Positions 46,398 through 58,203 of a DNA stretch of 64,000 nt are shown here, piece by piece. Position numbers and translations under genes: made by a program. The notes below the pieces were generated by a model that was not told the DNA's origin, made no database searches, and saw nothing but the letters and a program-made list of their open reading frames with translations. Every line of letters begins with the position of its first letter. The stretch's first letter is position 1. Origin of the DNA: Papaver somniferum (Eukaryota > Streptophyta > Magnoliopsida > Ranunculales > Papaveraceae); assembly GCF_003573695.1 (NCBI RefSeq), contig NC_039363.1, positions 153,290,406-153,354,405 on the forward strand, written 5' to 3'.

Positions 46398-47749
46398 GGG
46401 ACCGGCTATAGCCAAGGCATGGTCGGCCGGCCAATGGGCACGGTCCCATGTCACTTTCCGTAATTTTATAATATTTTCATGATTTTAGGGAAATATCATG
46501 AAATCAAGGAGTTTGTTGAAACTAAGGATTTTCCTTGAAGTGAGGGAGTTTCCATGAGATGAGGGAAACAAATAATATTAAAATAATGAAACAAGGGCGT
46601 GTGGGACCGGCCACGGCTAGGGCATGGTCGGCCGGCCAACGAGCTTGTCCCGTGAGCTTTTCCCTAATTTTATATTATTTTTCATGAGTTGAGGGAAATA
46701 TCATGAAATCAGGGAATTTTCATGGGATGAGGGAAATAATAAAATAATAAGGAATCATGAGGTGTGGGTCCGGCCACGGCTAGGGCATGGCCGGCCGGCT
46801 AGTGGGCCCGGTCCCGCAACACCTTTCCTAAATTTTATTATTTCTTTGATACGAGGAAACACCATGAGACTGGGGAGTTTCCTTGAGACGAAGGAGATTT
46901 GTTCAAATGAAGGGATTTTCATGAGATCAGGGAAAAATAATAAAATATAATAAAATATAAAATTTGGCGTGGGACTGGCCACAGCGTGACTGGAAGGCCG
47001 GTTGGCCCAGTCCCCTGGCGCCTTTGTTAATATTTTATTATTATTATTTTTCTTCCTATTTTGCATAGGTTCATTGTTCCTTCGTGTTTTGGAATGCTCG
47101 TTCGTGCATCCAGGTGCTCGTTTGTGCATTATTGTTGAGTACACTTGCACCATTTTAGTCGGGGCGTACTCAATAGCGGCTCAGACGCCCGTATGTTGAA
47201 TATTTATCACTAACCCATGGAATTCTGCTGGGAAGAACCACGAATTGAAGTGACGAAATATTATGAATAATGTAGAATATTTTCCAGGGATTCAGTTAAT
47301 GAATCTAATAATTTAGGAATAATTAATTGATAACTCTATACTAGCACGATCGTCTAGGAGCATTAATTATTCAGGAATTGAGTGATATGAGCTTGTTGAA
47401 GCGTCATATTTCTTTCATAGAGTCAGGTAAAACATTGTTACATCCCGAAGACGTTATTGCTCTATACTAGCAGGTAAGTCGTCTAGGATCCGTCTAATCT
47501 TTCGATTCTATATGGAAGTAATTACTGAAATTGCGCAATATTCATGAGATATGTCGTTGTCTTAGCTGAGAGGCTGCACATCCACATGTGCTCTGAGAGA
47601 TAGAATTCTCAGTCAGAGATTTTTGCAGCACGAGCTTTCATGCTTTCGACAAGAGACATGAGTCTCAATACTCATATGATTGCTGGATCAGGAGTATGTA
47701 CAATTATGGTTTTATGATTTTAGCCTTTGTCGAAAATCCACCATCTACA
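46398..47749 (-). repeat. X right LTR, part after Z
   Basis: It begins with Z's second TSD copy, continues the GC-rich tandem units and ends CCACCATCTACA, matching 10746-12072. Confidence 0.9.
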
Positions 47750-50323
47750 ATACTGTACATATTTTTTTAATACTCTAGTGATATGACATGATCATAATAG
47801 TATGATAGTATTAGGTAATTAGACTACGAAGTATAACGCTTATCTTTTGAACTTCGTAGATATAATATCGACATAATCTTGTATATATTTTTATGATTCT
47901 GTGAATGGGTTATGGTGAAGATTTCATCCTAGGGAACAATGTTTTACATTTGTTTAAAGGATGTACATTCATCAACTTGTTTCGTGAATCGAAAGGGAAA
48001 TCATTAGGCTCATTGGTCCGTATATTCATTGCAAATATTGATGACCAATATGTGTGAGATGGTAGAACCGATCTTAACTTATGTTATGTATCTTTGTATA
48101 ACTAATCACAATGCCTGACTTATGATTTGGTATGACTAGTTTTTATTAATTGGTGTAACGATCCTAAATAATCACCATGTGATGGTATGACCGATCCTTG
48201 TAATTGGTATGACCGATCCTAGTAATTGTTGTAACCGATCCTAGTAATTGGTGTGACCGATCACGAGTGTTATGTGACTGATACTTGTAATTGGTAACCG
48301 GTCCTGGTAACTGGTGTAACCGGTCCTGGTAATTTGTGTGACTGTTTACAAGTAATACCATGTATAGATGGAACCGATCCTTGTAACTGGTGTAACCGAT
48401 CCTAGTGACTGGTGTGACCGATCACAAGTGCTTCCATATTTAGGTATAATAGATACTAGTGATTGGTAGAATCGATTGAACCCATGTATGTGATTTGGTA
48501 TTTGATCAATCACATAGAAGTCTTGGAATACAGGTGAACCAATTCTAAACTTGTTTGGAAGTGTGGTATAACCGATTCCAAGAATGCAAATCCATGTAAA
48601 TATGAAATACGGATTTGCAGTGAAAAGATGTCAACATACTTTGAACACGAGCAATAACTCTTATCATTTATTGTTCAAAGATATTCCTTAGTACTCAAGT
48701 TAATCCTGTGCCGAAATAAATTAAGAATCTTTTAATTGAGGTTTTTGATTTTATATACATTAATTACTAGCAATTAATGTGTAGCTCCAGAAAATAAAAA
48801 TTAGTAATGTGCATTTACTAGTTGGAGATTTTCTATTGAGAGATTTCAGAAATATTGGACAAGCATTTATTGAAATTATGAAAACCGAATTTTCCATTCA
48901 TTGCATATCATGATAAAACTTTCGGTTTTGGAAATTCCTTGGTGTCCAAACATCCTTGGTCTATAAATACCTAAATTTGGATTTCTAGCAAACTATCCTA
49001 AGATCCAGGCAAAAATCATTTCTTGTTGTTTTTGGTGGGGTCGTCTATTCGGAGACGAAAGTATCCTAATTAGGTGAAATCTCTTATGACTGCTCGTTTA
49101 AAGAATTTTGTGGGATCAAGAATCTCTACGAGTACCATTGGTGGGAAACTAGGTAATTACAGTGTTATTAGTTTTCAATTGATTTGATTGACTAACGGTT
49201 GTTGAAACTTTGATTGCACCTAGTTTGTTTATTCTTGAGAATCTTCTTTTTTGATATAAGATTCACTCAAACTAGATCGAAGTATCGAAGGGATCTTTAG
49301 AACTATTTGTAGATATAAATACATCTTGTGATAATTCATTATTAACAGACTTTGTTTTGTGCGTGATTGATCACAAGAGATTCAAATAGTATTCTGCATG
49401 TTATTGAAGATTAAAGAAGATTTGAAGACGAAGAAGATTTCTTATTGGTTTTCGTATCTTGTGACTTTATGTGCACAAACCTTGATCGGCTGGGATCCAA
49501 CTAGAATCGGATTTATTCGATTGATTAGTAGCGTGAGATCGGAATTCACAATATATCTCTTTGAGATCTATTTTGATTGAGTGCGAATATATACTTGACT
49601 ATTTCGGTAGTTAAAGTTAGATTGATGTAACCAGACAAATGAGTTTATTAGATTAAACTGAAGATTCTTTGTCAACGACTTATCTATATCTTATAGCAAA
49701 GATTGATTAGAGTAGTTACCAAACAGATTCTTCCTTTGTTGTTTGGAATACGATTCAAAGGACTTGCTATTCACGTGCGTGACTCTAAAATTCGAAGGCG
49801 CAGGGATACTGAGGGAACTAAGTGGTTAGGGGTAGTCTGCTTTGTCTCAAATATACGAAGTTGGTTTATATTTTGTATAGCGACTTAATTCTGAGAGTAT
49901 TCAAAACTGGACTAGGTCCCGGGGTTTTTCTGCATTTTCAGCTTCCTCGTTAACAAAATCTTATTGTGTCTTTTACTTTGATTTCCGCATTATAATTGCT
50001 TATTACAATAAAGTAAAATACACATACACGTTAACTCCGTTATACTTGATAGTGGTCCTATAGAGTTTGGTTATTACCGAATATACTATCAAGTAGCACA
50101 CTTTGATTGTCGTATCGTCTCGATCTTGTATCCATAGTCAATCACACAAGTTATCTTGCTGTCGTATTGTCTCGATCTTGTATCCATTGACGATCACACA
50201 AAGTGTGAATACCGAGGTTGTTGTATTATCTCGAATTTGTCCATAGACGATCACACTTGGTAAGAGGACTTATAAGTTGATAACTAAAACATTGTGGTGT
50301 ATTTTGATACCCTCGTCTTTTCA
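47750..50323 (+). repeat. W 5' LTR, right part
   Basis: It starts with X's second TSD copy (ATACT) and matches the W 3' LTR at 57830-58203 until V interrupts that copy. It ends TCTTTTCA immediately before the PBS. The short ORFs in it are not genes. Confidence 0.85.
48165..48440. repeat. Minisatellite of about 22 bp in W LTR
   Basis: Roughly ten diverged units of the form TGGTGTAACCGATCCTAGTAA. Related single motifs continue to about 48560. V interrupts the 3' LTR just before this array would begin. Confidence 0.8.
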
Positions 50324-50325
50324 AT

Positions 50326-50337
50326 TGGTATCAGAGC
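50326..50337 (+). other. W primer binding site (initiator Met tRNA)
   Basis: TGGTATCAGAGC, perfect to the common plant retrotransposon PBS, lies two bases after the LTR end at 50323. Confidence 0.9.
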
Positions 50338-50402
50338 GGTCAAACACGAAAAAGATATAACAATTTGTATTTGGTGCGATCCAACCTATACGATTTGAAT
50401 TT

Positions 50403-50978
50403 ATGACTGATTCAATTAACGTACTATCAAGATTATATGACTCAAAGTTGTTTGAAATGAATACAAACAATAAAAATTTTGAGTCCCTTCGTTCCAAAGA
50501 AATTTGGACCTTCGACGAATGTCGTCTGTATCTTAGTCTCACAGAAGATGCTTCAAGCAAAATTAACTGAAAAATGTCAGAATTTGCTGAACTAGAGAAA
50601 CAAATTTCTGATTTAGCAAATGAGGTTAAGATATATGAACAAAAGGAAGATGAATCTTTATCCAAAACACTAATTTTTTTGGATAATAGCAGTAAGGTTC
50701 AAGATGAGGTTGATAAGTTTCTCAAAGAGCTAGATCATTCAAAAGAAACTAATAATTCTAAAGGAAATCAACTCATTCATGAGTACTTGATGAATTATAC
50801 CCCTGAGAAAATAGATATTTATGAATAAAATGATCTTCATAAATCTTCTAAAGATTTTCTTCATGAAGATTGTAATGGGTCAGATTTCATTCGCGAATCT
50901 ACCAAAATCTTCTTTGATTTGTCCAAAGCAGAAGAAGAAATATCTAAAATTTCTGAAGAATTGTTCGTCTCATCATAA
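50403..50978 (+). pseudogene. W gag-like coiled-coil ORF with two in-frame stops
   Basis: ATG at 50403, 66 bases after the PBS. One frame runs to TAA at 50976, with TGA at about 50568 and TAA at 50826 inside it. Residues 58-130 are strongly Lys/Glu/Leu heptad-like and the last 50 residues are again coiled coil. No capsid core, zinc knuckle or protease is seen. By position it is the gag of W, but the sequence does not show a particle-forming domain. Confidence 0.5.
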
Positions 50979-51361
50979 AGCCTATGGCTTGTGTCAACGA
51001 TTCGATAATAGGTTGCCCGTAACCAAGAATCGGTGCCCACAGATCAGTCTCTTTTGGATCCGGATTCACATCGGAATACAAGATGATTTAGACGACAAAA
51101 ACAAAGAAAGATGGGTTATTCTCTTCTTCTTCTTCTTCTCTCGGTTTCGAAGAAAACCAAACAGTACTAGGGTTCGAAATCTCTTCTCTTCGAACTTTTG
51201 CATGTGTATTTAAAGGAAAGAAATTGCTATCTTCTTACTCTAGGATTCAAGAGGAACAAAGGGTTACCCTCAATTATTCCCAACAAAGTTCAATCAAGGA
51301 GATTCAATACTAAACCGTCCACGTCGATTGTAATTGGATTTTCACTCTTCTTGTTGTTTCA

Positions 51362-54300
51362 ATGACAAATAGAGGTAGAAATACTAGAAATTTTGTTAGT
51401 GGTGAAAGCTCAACTAGGAACATGATGCTCTATTATACTATTGATGTCATTTATGAAAACATGCCTACTCTCACTTATGATATTGCATCTCAAAATTACT
51501 TTGTGGATGATGAATGTCTCACCAAATTCGGTTCAATCAGAAAACCCTTTATGGAAGTATCGGATAAGAAATACATGAAATTTGTGAATGGAAGAGAATG
51601 GGGTATTATTCATGAATCCTAATTCAACGCTACTCCGGACCTTGTCAAACTATTTTATGCAAATATGCATGAGATGAACTTTGAAGGATGCATCTTCCGT
51701 ACCATGATCAATACATAATCTTTTGAAGTTAACAAGCAGGTCATCTCGGAATTGATTCTCTATCCTTACAAGAACACCTTCTTACCTTGTGCGGATTGAT
51801 CGCTGTCGTATGCGTCAAAAATAATTTCACTTTCTCACTCAACTAAATTTAAATAAAGTATGTGGCAAGAAAGAGAGCCTTTTGTTGTTATAAAATTTCA
51901 GTTTCTTAGTAACCAAGGGGGGATTTTTTGTTTAGCAAAGCAATAAAATTAAATTGAAAGCAATAAAATATGAAAGTAATCAATAAGAGGAAGATATTGG
52001 TCACGGGATAGTATCATTCACAAACATGTATCTTCATCAATCACTAGAATTGATATTTTAATCTCTCATTTATTAAAAGTCTTAGGATACCTTGGTCGCA
52101 AGAATATCCCGCTAATTCCCTGATTTTATCACAACCACATTAAAAGATGCATATGTGAATTCTTCCTAGAAAGCAACCTAAAGAGTAAAAGCACAATTAA
52201 GTTTAACTCCCTAAAAGCACCAAGTTCTATGAAATAAGAGTAATCAATGCAAACGAACGTGTAAAAGCACTAATTCGTTTTAACAAAGGTTATGATTCAT
52301 ATGCAATTATAAAGATGTATCACTACAAGTAATAACCACACTATGCTACTTGCAATCAGGAATTGACAACTTTTCCGTAATGAAAATCCTAATCTAGCAA
52401 TAGAGATGAATGCAAATCCAATTGATTCCGGACTCAACCAAACAAGCAATCAAATTATATGACAATATTAATAATAAATCATAAACAATAAAGTTGAGAC
52501 AGAACTAATGCATTGAATCAAATATCATGTTGAGAAACCAACTTTATCCCATAACCAATAATATGTGTTTAACTACTCATAACTTTTGAGTTCATCATAA
52601 TCATAATCAATAATGAAATGAAGAAGATGAAAAATAAAATGAAAGCAAACCCTAATCGCCGCTCTCCAAAACTCCAAATAGAATATACGTGATAACTAAA
52701 GTTGTTGAAAACTTTCGTTTTTGTAGCTTTTCCTCTTTCCAAAACTTGGTCAATTTTCCAAATGCCCATATCCAATGTGGTCCACCAAGCCCATATGTGA
52801 GAAATACCCAAGTGAAAATATTCTCCAAAAGTGGTCGCCGGAAAACTGGTAAAATCGCCGGAAATTGGCCGGAGAAGTCATCGGGAAGCAGCTCAGGTGA
52901 CCGGAAAAGTCCACCCGGTCAACGAGTCAGCTCGGTCAGGTCAACCGAGTCAAGTGACTAACTCAGTAAGATCATGAGTCAGACAGACGAGTTAGATAGC
53001 TAGACAGACTCAGCTGAGCTGACTGGCCTTGGCCTGAGCTTAATATTGTTGGACAATCATTGTGCTTCAGCAGTGCTCTCCAGCCATGATGGCTGTGCCT
53101 TCCCCACACATCAGTTCTGTAACCTCGGCATTCCATACTCCCACTGCAACATAACTCCATTAACTCATCTTTGCAAACCACCAATTCCTTGGCTATAAAC
53201 ACCACCATGAGAACATTGCACCAATCCCCTTTTACAACTCATACCAAAATCATCATTCCTTCTCTGTAGCTTCAGTCACTGCACAAAGACACCTGCAACT
53301 CAGTGTTGATTCTTCTTGGCTATTTACAGCATCAGTTCGTCCCTGCTCCAGCTGCAATGCTTTGCAATTCAACTTCCTCCAGCTATTACAATCCAGTTCA
53401 GACCATCAGCTGCAGCTCTCAACTGATCTTCACAAGTCCACCTGACTGCAAACCAAATCTTCTCCTTGATAAACTCTGTAGTGCTCATCCATCTGTTGCA
53501 ACTTCACAATCTCTATCGGCATCACTATGAGGTCAACCTTCATCCTCATTACTGCCATTACCCAACTGAATCACCATTCTTCCTTGATACACAGCCATCC
53601 TCAATACAAGTGTCACTCAGTTTAGCCAACAATACAAACATAAAGATTCCTTGTTCAGCACCACCGACAATTCTTCTCTCGCTGTGCTCCTATCCACCAA
53701 CACTGCATCTTCACCACCAACAAAGTGATCCTAGATTACAGTCCCTCAGTGGTTCAACAACACACATCATCATCTCCATTCTTGCTTCTGAAACATCATC
53801 AATTCAATCTCCAACTGCAGCTTCAACCTCAACTGCCACTCAAGGCTCAACTTCAGCAGCAACTGCATTTACCACTTGACTTGCATCAATACTGCAGCCC
53901 TTGTCTCAACAGCCTAAACACCCATCTAAGCTTCTTTCATCCAAGACAGTGCACTGCCAGTCGCCCTTCCAACATATGACTAGCAACAAGATCCTGTTTC
54001 AACTCCAATTTCAGCTTTAATTTCTTCACCAGGACAATCACTTACAACTGCATCTGCACTTTCATCTCCATTTGAGCTTTGTAACAGCTGCATCAACACA
54101 GATTCATAACCACCAACAACATTTCAGATTCCTGTTACCACCATCACAAGCTTAGTTCAAGCCATTCACCACCATCAGCTCACTTCACCAGTTCCTGTGT
54201 TGTTGCACCATCTCAGACTCGAGTCTGTTACAGACTTAAACGTCATCAGGTTAAGTTCTCCAAGCTAACTCCCCGAACTCTCTTAGTATCATCTCCATCG

Positions 54301-55719
54301 AATCCAACACAGAACCTCCTCAAGATCGAATTCAAAGAGAACCCATTTCAATTCTTGCCCCAATTCTTCTGTATCTAAGCTTGAAAACCTAATTTCATCT
54401 CCTCAATCTGATACCCACTCTTCTAATTCATCTGTTGAGCTTCAAACTCATAACAGGTTCAAACCCTAGATTCAGTTCTTTAAATCGAGCCATCAAACCC
54501 TGGTAATCATCACCAACCCCTAATTCTTCATCTGCAACTATGTAACAATCGAACAGCTTCATATCTTCCTCTGCTCAAACTCAGATTCAATAGATACTCC
54601 CATCAGCAGACCCACCAGATTCATAATATCAATTTCTCCATCGATGCTTCAACCAACAATTCCATATTCAAATCAGAACCTAACCCTAAGAACACACATC
54701 TCAAATTCTCGATCTCTTTTCCTCTCATACAGCAGCCGCCATGGCCTCTCCTCTGAGTTAGAAATCCAATGAATGAGAAATGAATTTTCTTCTGAATTCC
54801 AGGGTGTGGTAATGATAAAAAGTACCACAGGCATACAGAACGCGGATAAGGGATATCCATGTGCTATTTGGCCTGTCAGTCTCATAAAACTGACAGTTCA
54901 TTCTTCACTCCTTGCGCAACATTAGCCTGCTCCAAATATCGCCTGTGAATTGACCTTTTTGCGTTTTACGCTCCAAGTGGACGATTTCTCCTTCTTTTGC
55001 TCATAATGACTCCATAATACATAATAAACTCAAAACCAAACATAACAGATGCAATTCACAAGGATAATAGCAAAGAAAGCATAAATAGTAGATATAAAAT
55101 TAGGTGTTTTAGACACCTATCGCGGATCCTAGATATCGTGACGACAACAACACCATTTCTTCCTTAATTGGTGGAATATGGTCAAGTAATATTCTTCTCA
55201 TTCATAATATTGAGTTTCATCTCAAAGTGCTTGGAAAACTAGTTTCTTCAAATCTTTGTCCTGGCAATATGCATAAGTCAAGATGGATGTTGCTGAACTT
55301 GTATATCATCTTGTCTGAGGAATCAAAAACTTTGATTTATGTGGTCTAATAATTAGACAAATGATTACAATTAAAAGAAGTGGAAGAAGAACTCATGGAT
55401 TTGCTTTTCTGGTTACAAGAAATTATAGATCTTTTGGTATTGTATGACCAAAATACATGGAGAAAATTCCAAAGAAACTAGGGGAAGGAATCTTCAACAA
55501 GATGATAGACAAGTATACAATGTTCCTGATCCTATAAGAGTTGAACGTGACTTCCAAACACTCAAGAGAAGGCTACAGAGAAAGAACAGTTGTATCATTG
55601 ACTTAATTGATCATGCTTCTGACAAATATCTAAACCTCATTAGTGAACTGTATGCCATCTCGGAAAAGTATCAAGACACTGCATCAGAGGAAGATACTGA
55701 TTTAGACATCTCATATTAG
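51362..55719 (+). pseudogene. W plant-transposon-protein-like ORF, split by a solo LTR
   Basis: ATG at 51362 gives 86 codons, then a stop, then the same frame continues (D-L-V-K-L-F-Y-A-N-M at about 51635) to the insertion at 51797. It resumes at 55128 with S-L-I-G-G-I-W and later C-P-G-N-M-H-K-S-R-W-M-L-L-N-L-Y at about 55263-55310, and after a frameshift I-R-Q-M-I-T-I. The end (55444-55719) is a charged, helical tail. F-Y-A-N-M followed by a conserved I-[IL]-x-[EQ]-M-I type region recalls the putative plant transposon protein domain (PF20167) found in many plant retroelements. Function of that domain is unknown. The family call is from memory. Confidence 0.5.
51797..55121 (-). mobile_element. 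Solo LTR of a 3.3 kb family inserted in W
   Basis: Six bases GCGGAT flank it (51791-51796 and 55122-55127). Plus-strand ends are TGATCGCTGTCG and TTAGACACCTATC. The minus-strand start GATAGGTGTCTAA recalls the TGATAGACAC start of Z and Y LTRs, so it is probably Athila-like. Content: A/T-rich left third, a GC-richer block with CCGG repeats (52830-52960), then a long C/A/T-rich stretch (53250-54600). No PBS, gag or pol. The ORFs of 60-140 codons here have low-complexity Ser/Thr/His/Gln composition and are not considered genes. Confidence 0.7.
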
Positions 55720-57477
55720 TATATATACTCCAAATGTGTAATATTATGTATATTATGGTTCTGTTTTGTGAACATCATTTAGTGTTTTTGTTGTACTTGT
55801 TAAAAACTAGTTGTAGATACTTTGTCTATAAACGTACTTGGCTTATGAGATGTTTGTTATTTAACCTTAATATTCGATCTCATATATTTTAACTCTTATG
55901 ATTCAGGTTCCTTTTTATTTTAGCGGGATTAAGTTCTACCCCATGTTGGTAGGATTTAACAAAGGATCATGAGGTGTTCCAATTGAAACTCATATGTGAA
56001 AAGTCATAATATGTTGAATCAATTTGTATTTACATGAGTTGCATTTAGCATAACATATGTGTTTCGCGTTTTCAACTTTTTCTATTGGCACGCATTAGTT
56101 AAAAACGGATTCAACCATTCTCTAATAAAGTTTGCTCTTGTTGTTGTTCTTTTGTTCTTGCGAGAGGATGACAGCACAATGGGGGATAGTTCTTATTTGA
56201 ACTTGCGCTTAATGATATATCTTTCTGGGGAAAATAGGCTGCGGAATTTGAGGTAACAAATTTGTTAGTTAATCGTTTTCTTGTTTAGGAAAAGCCTGTT
56301 TATATTGCATATATTTTGCTTTACCTTAACAAAATTTTGGTACAATTGATATGTTACATTATGTTGTGCATGGGTGTGTGTGATTCAATTGTTTCCGGTT
56401 AAGAAAAACTGTGTCAATTTATTTGGTTTATTGTTTGGTATCTTATGTATTGTTGGGTATCAAGTGTTTTTGCTTAACGAAATTTGGTGCAATTGCGGTG
56501 CTATAATGTTTATGTTTGTTTCAATTGCTTCCGGTCAAGAAACAAATGTGCAAGTCAATTTATTTTAGTTTGTATGTATTGTTTAGGCTTAACAAAAATA
56601 CGGGATCATTTGTTTAGTCCAATTGATTCCGGAGAAGAGAAACTAAGTTAATCCTGATCTTAGTTAGACTTGTCAAATTGGAGGATTCGGTTATTCAAGT
56701 CTAATCGAATGCCTTGACAAGAAAAACTATTTAACTAACCTAGTATTTTTCTTGTCTACAGGGAAGGGTGTAAGTTATTATCTGAATAATTAGAGCCTGA
56801 TGAGAGAAATAAAGTTAATTTTGTTCTTTATTTTGGTCTTATTGAAATAAGCGATTGTACATACACAATCGGTTTAACAAGGGAATTAAGTTTCTTAGTC
56901 TATTTGTTAAATTATTAGGGTAAATTTCTTCGGGCAATTGTTTCCTTGATAACATATTAAAACTAAATTACTTGTAGTTTCAGTTTTAATATTGGTTATC
57001 TAAAGTGGTATGTTAAACCTTTGTGCTTAACTCTTATAGGTTGTTTACAAATCTTTTGGATTTGTAAGATCCTTTCGGTTTGTCCTTTATTTGCTCGAAC
57101 CTTTGTCATTTTGTGACAAAAAGGGGTGAAATATATGGAGTAAACAAGTGATTTTTAATCACTAAGGAAAGGATAATTGTGCTTAAACATTGTATCTAAC
57201 GAAAGAGGCATTGACTAAAGGGGAAAAACATATCATATTGCAGTGTATTAATACTTACTACAAAAGGGGAATAATAAAGATGTCTGGCTTGAACATTTAC
57301 CTATATTACCTTTAAGGGGAGTAAAAGATTTTGTTATTCAAATTTCAACAATGGCATTTATTGACTGAATACATGCAGGTTATTGTGTTGTTGAAACTTA
57401 GAACCAAGCGTATGTAGAATGAATTACTTTGTAAATTTGTTTATTCATACGTAATAAGAGTTTTGTCACTCAAATTG
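55720..57477 (+). other. W 3' non-coding region with short subrepeats
   Basis: No ORF worth calling. Three copies of a phrase like CAATTGNTTCCGG plus AAGA (near 56388, 56523 and 56617) form an imperfect tandem repeat of about 100-135 bp. Ends at the polypurine tract. Confidence 0.55.
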
Positions 57478-57491
57478 ACAAAAGGGGAGAT
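57478..57491 (+). other. W polypurine tract
   Basis: The purine-rich ACAAAAGGGGAGAT lies directly before the 3' LTR, where plus-strand synthesis is primed. Confidence 0.75.
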
Positions 57492-58203
57492 TTTTAGAGT
57501 ATAGCTCGGTTGAACTCACCAAGCGTTGGTATGTAAAGTTTGGTTGTCATATTTTAGTATCAAAACTCATTTAGAGTCGCTTGATTAAATACTAGAGTCA
57601 ACCTCGTTTAGGTGAGACTAGAAAGTCTAGGAATGTTGAGACATACAAGTATTACTCCGAAGATCTGAAGAGTGCTAAGAAGTGGCGAACTACAAGGACG
57701 ACATCATCATTCCACTTGAAATTTGTAATATTGACTTGAACCATTTCATTCCTAACGTATCTTTCAAGTCGTGCTATATTGAAAACATAACTGCGAAGCT
57801 GTATATACGGTACATATTGTATAATACTCTAGTGATGTGACATGATCATAATAGTATGATCATAGTATTATGGAATTAAACTACGAAGTATAACACATAT
57901 CTTTTGAACTTTGTAGATATGACATCGACATAATCTTGTATATAATGTTTTACATTTGTTATGATTATGTGAATGGGTTATGGTGAATATTTCATCCTAG
58001 GAAACAATGTTTTACATTTGTTTAAAGGAAGTACATTCATGAACTTGTTTCGTGAATCGAAAGGGAAATCATTAGACTTATTGGTCCGGCTATTCATTGC
58101 AAATCTTTGGATGACCAATATGTGTGAGATGGTAGAACCGATCTTAACTTATGTTATGTATCTTGGTATAACTAATCACAATGCTTGACTTATGATTTGG
58201 TAT
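57492..58203 (+). repeat. W 3' LTR, first 712 bp (broken by V)
   Basis: It matches 8548-8864 and then 47755-48139 in one run, which also shows the original uninterrupted site of X. The first bases are TTTTAGAG where the 5' LTR has TGTTAGAG. It ends in GGTAT, the presumed TSD of V (58199-58203). Confidence 0.85.

Larger units (their letters stand above)
8865..47749 (-). mobile_element. Element X: Ty3/gypsy Tat-type retrotransposon inserted in the LTR of W
   Basis: Both LTRs begin TGTAGATGG and end CCATCTACA on the plus strand. The 5-bp TSD ATACT is at 8860-8864 and 47750-47754. Joining the flanks recreates the uninterrupted W LTR sequence seen at 57800-57830. The LTRs are 3208 bp and, minus Z, about 3215 bp. 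Element order on the minus strand is LTR, PBS, short gag remnant, protease, RT, RNase H, second (archaeal-like) RNase H, integrase, then a long 3' region carrying plus-strand ORFs, then LTR. The double RNase H and antisense ORFs fit the Tat lineage. Coding is broken throughout, so it is dead. Y and Z later inserted into it. Confidence 0.9.
8548..58203 (+). mobile_element. Element W: large non-autonomous LTR retrotransposon, host of the nest
   Basis: The 5' LTR starts at 8548 (TGTTAGAGTG), is split by element X, resumes at 47755 and ends at 50323 with TTTTCA. A perfect initiator-Met tRNA primer binding site follows at 50326. A polypurine tract at 57478-57491 precedes the 3' LTR at 57492, whose first 700 bases match the 5' LTR. 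The 3' LTR is then broken by element V, and its remainder should lie beyond the window. Without insertions the LTR exceeds 2.8 kb and the interior is about 3.9 kb. The interior encodes a gag-like coiled coil and a plant-transposon-protein-like ORF but no protease, RT, RNase H or integrase, so W resembles a LARD (large retrotransposon derivative). Confidence 0.8.

Noticed and set aside
48165..48440. Regular short repeats that could suggest a CRISPR array
   Set aside because: Units are contiguous, diverged and without unique spacers, and they lie in an LTR of a plant genome; this is a minisatellite.
53250..54600. Several ORFs of 75-137 codons in a C/A/T-rich stretch
   Set aside because: Low-complexity composition, overlapping frames and location inside a solo LTR; no codon or domain support.
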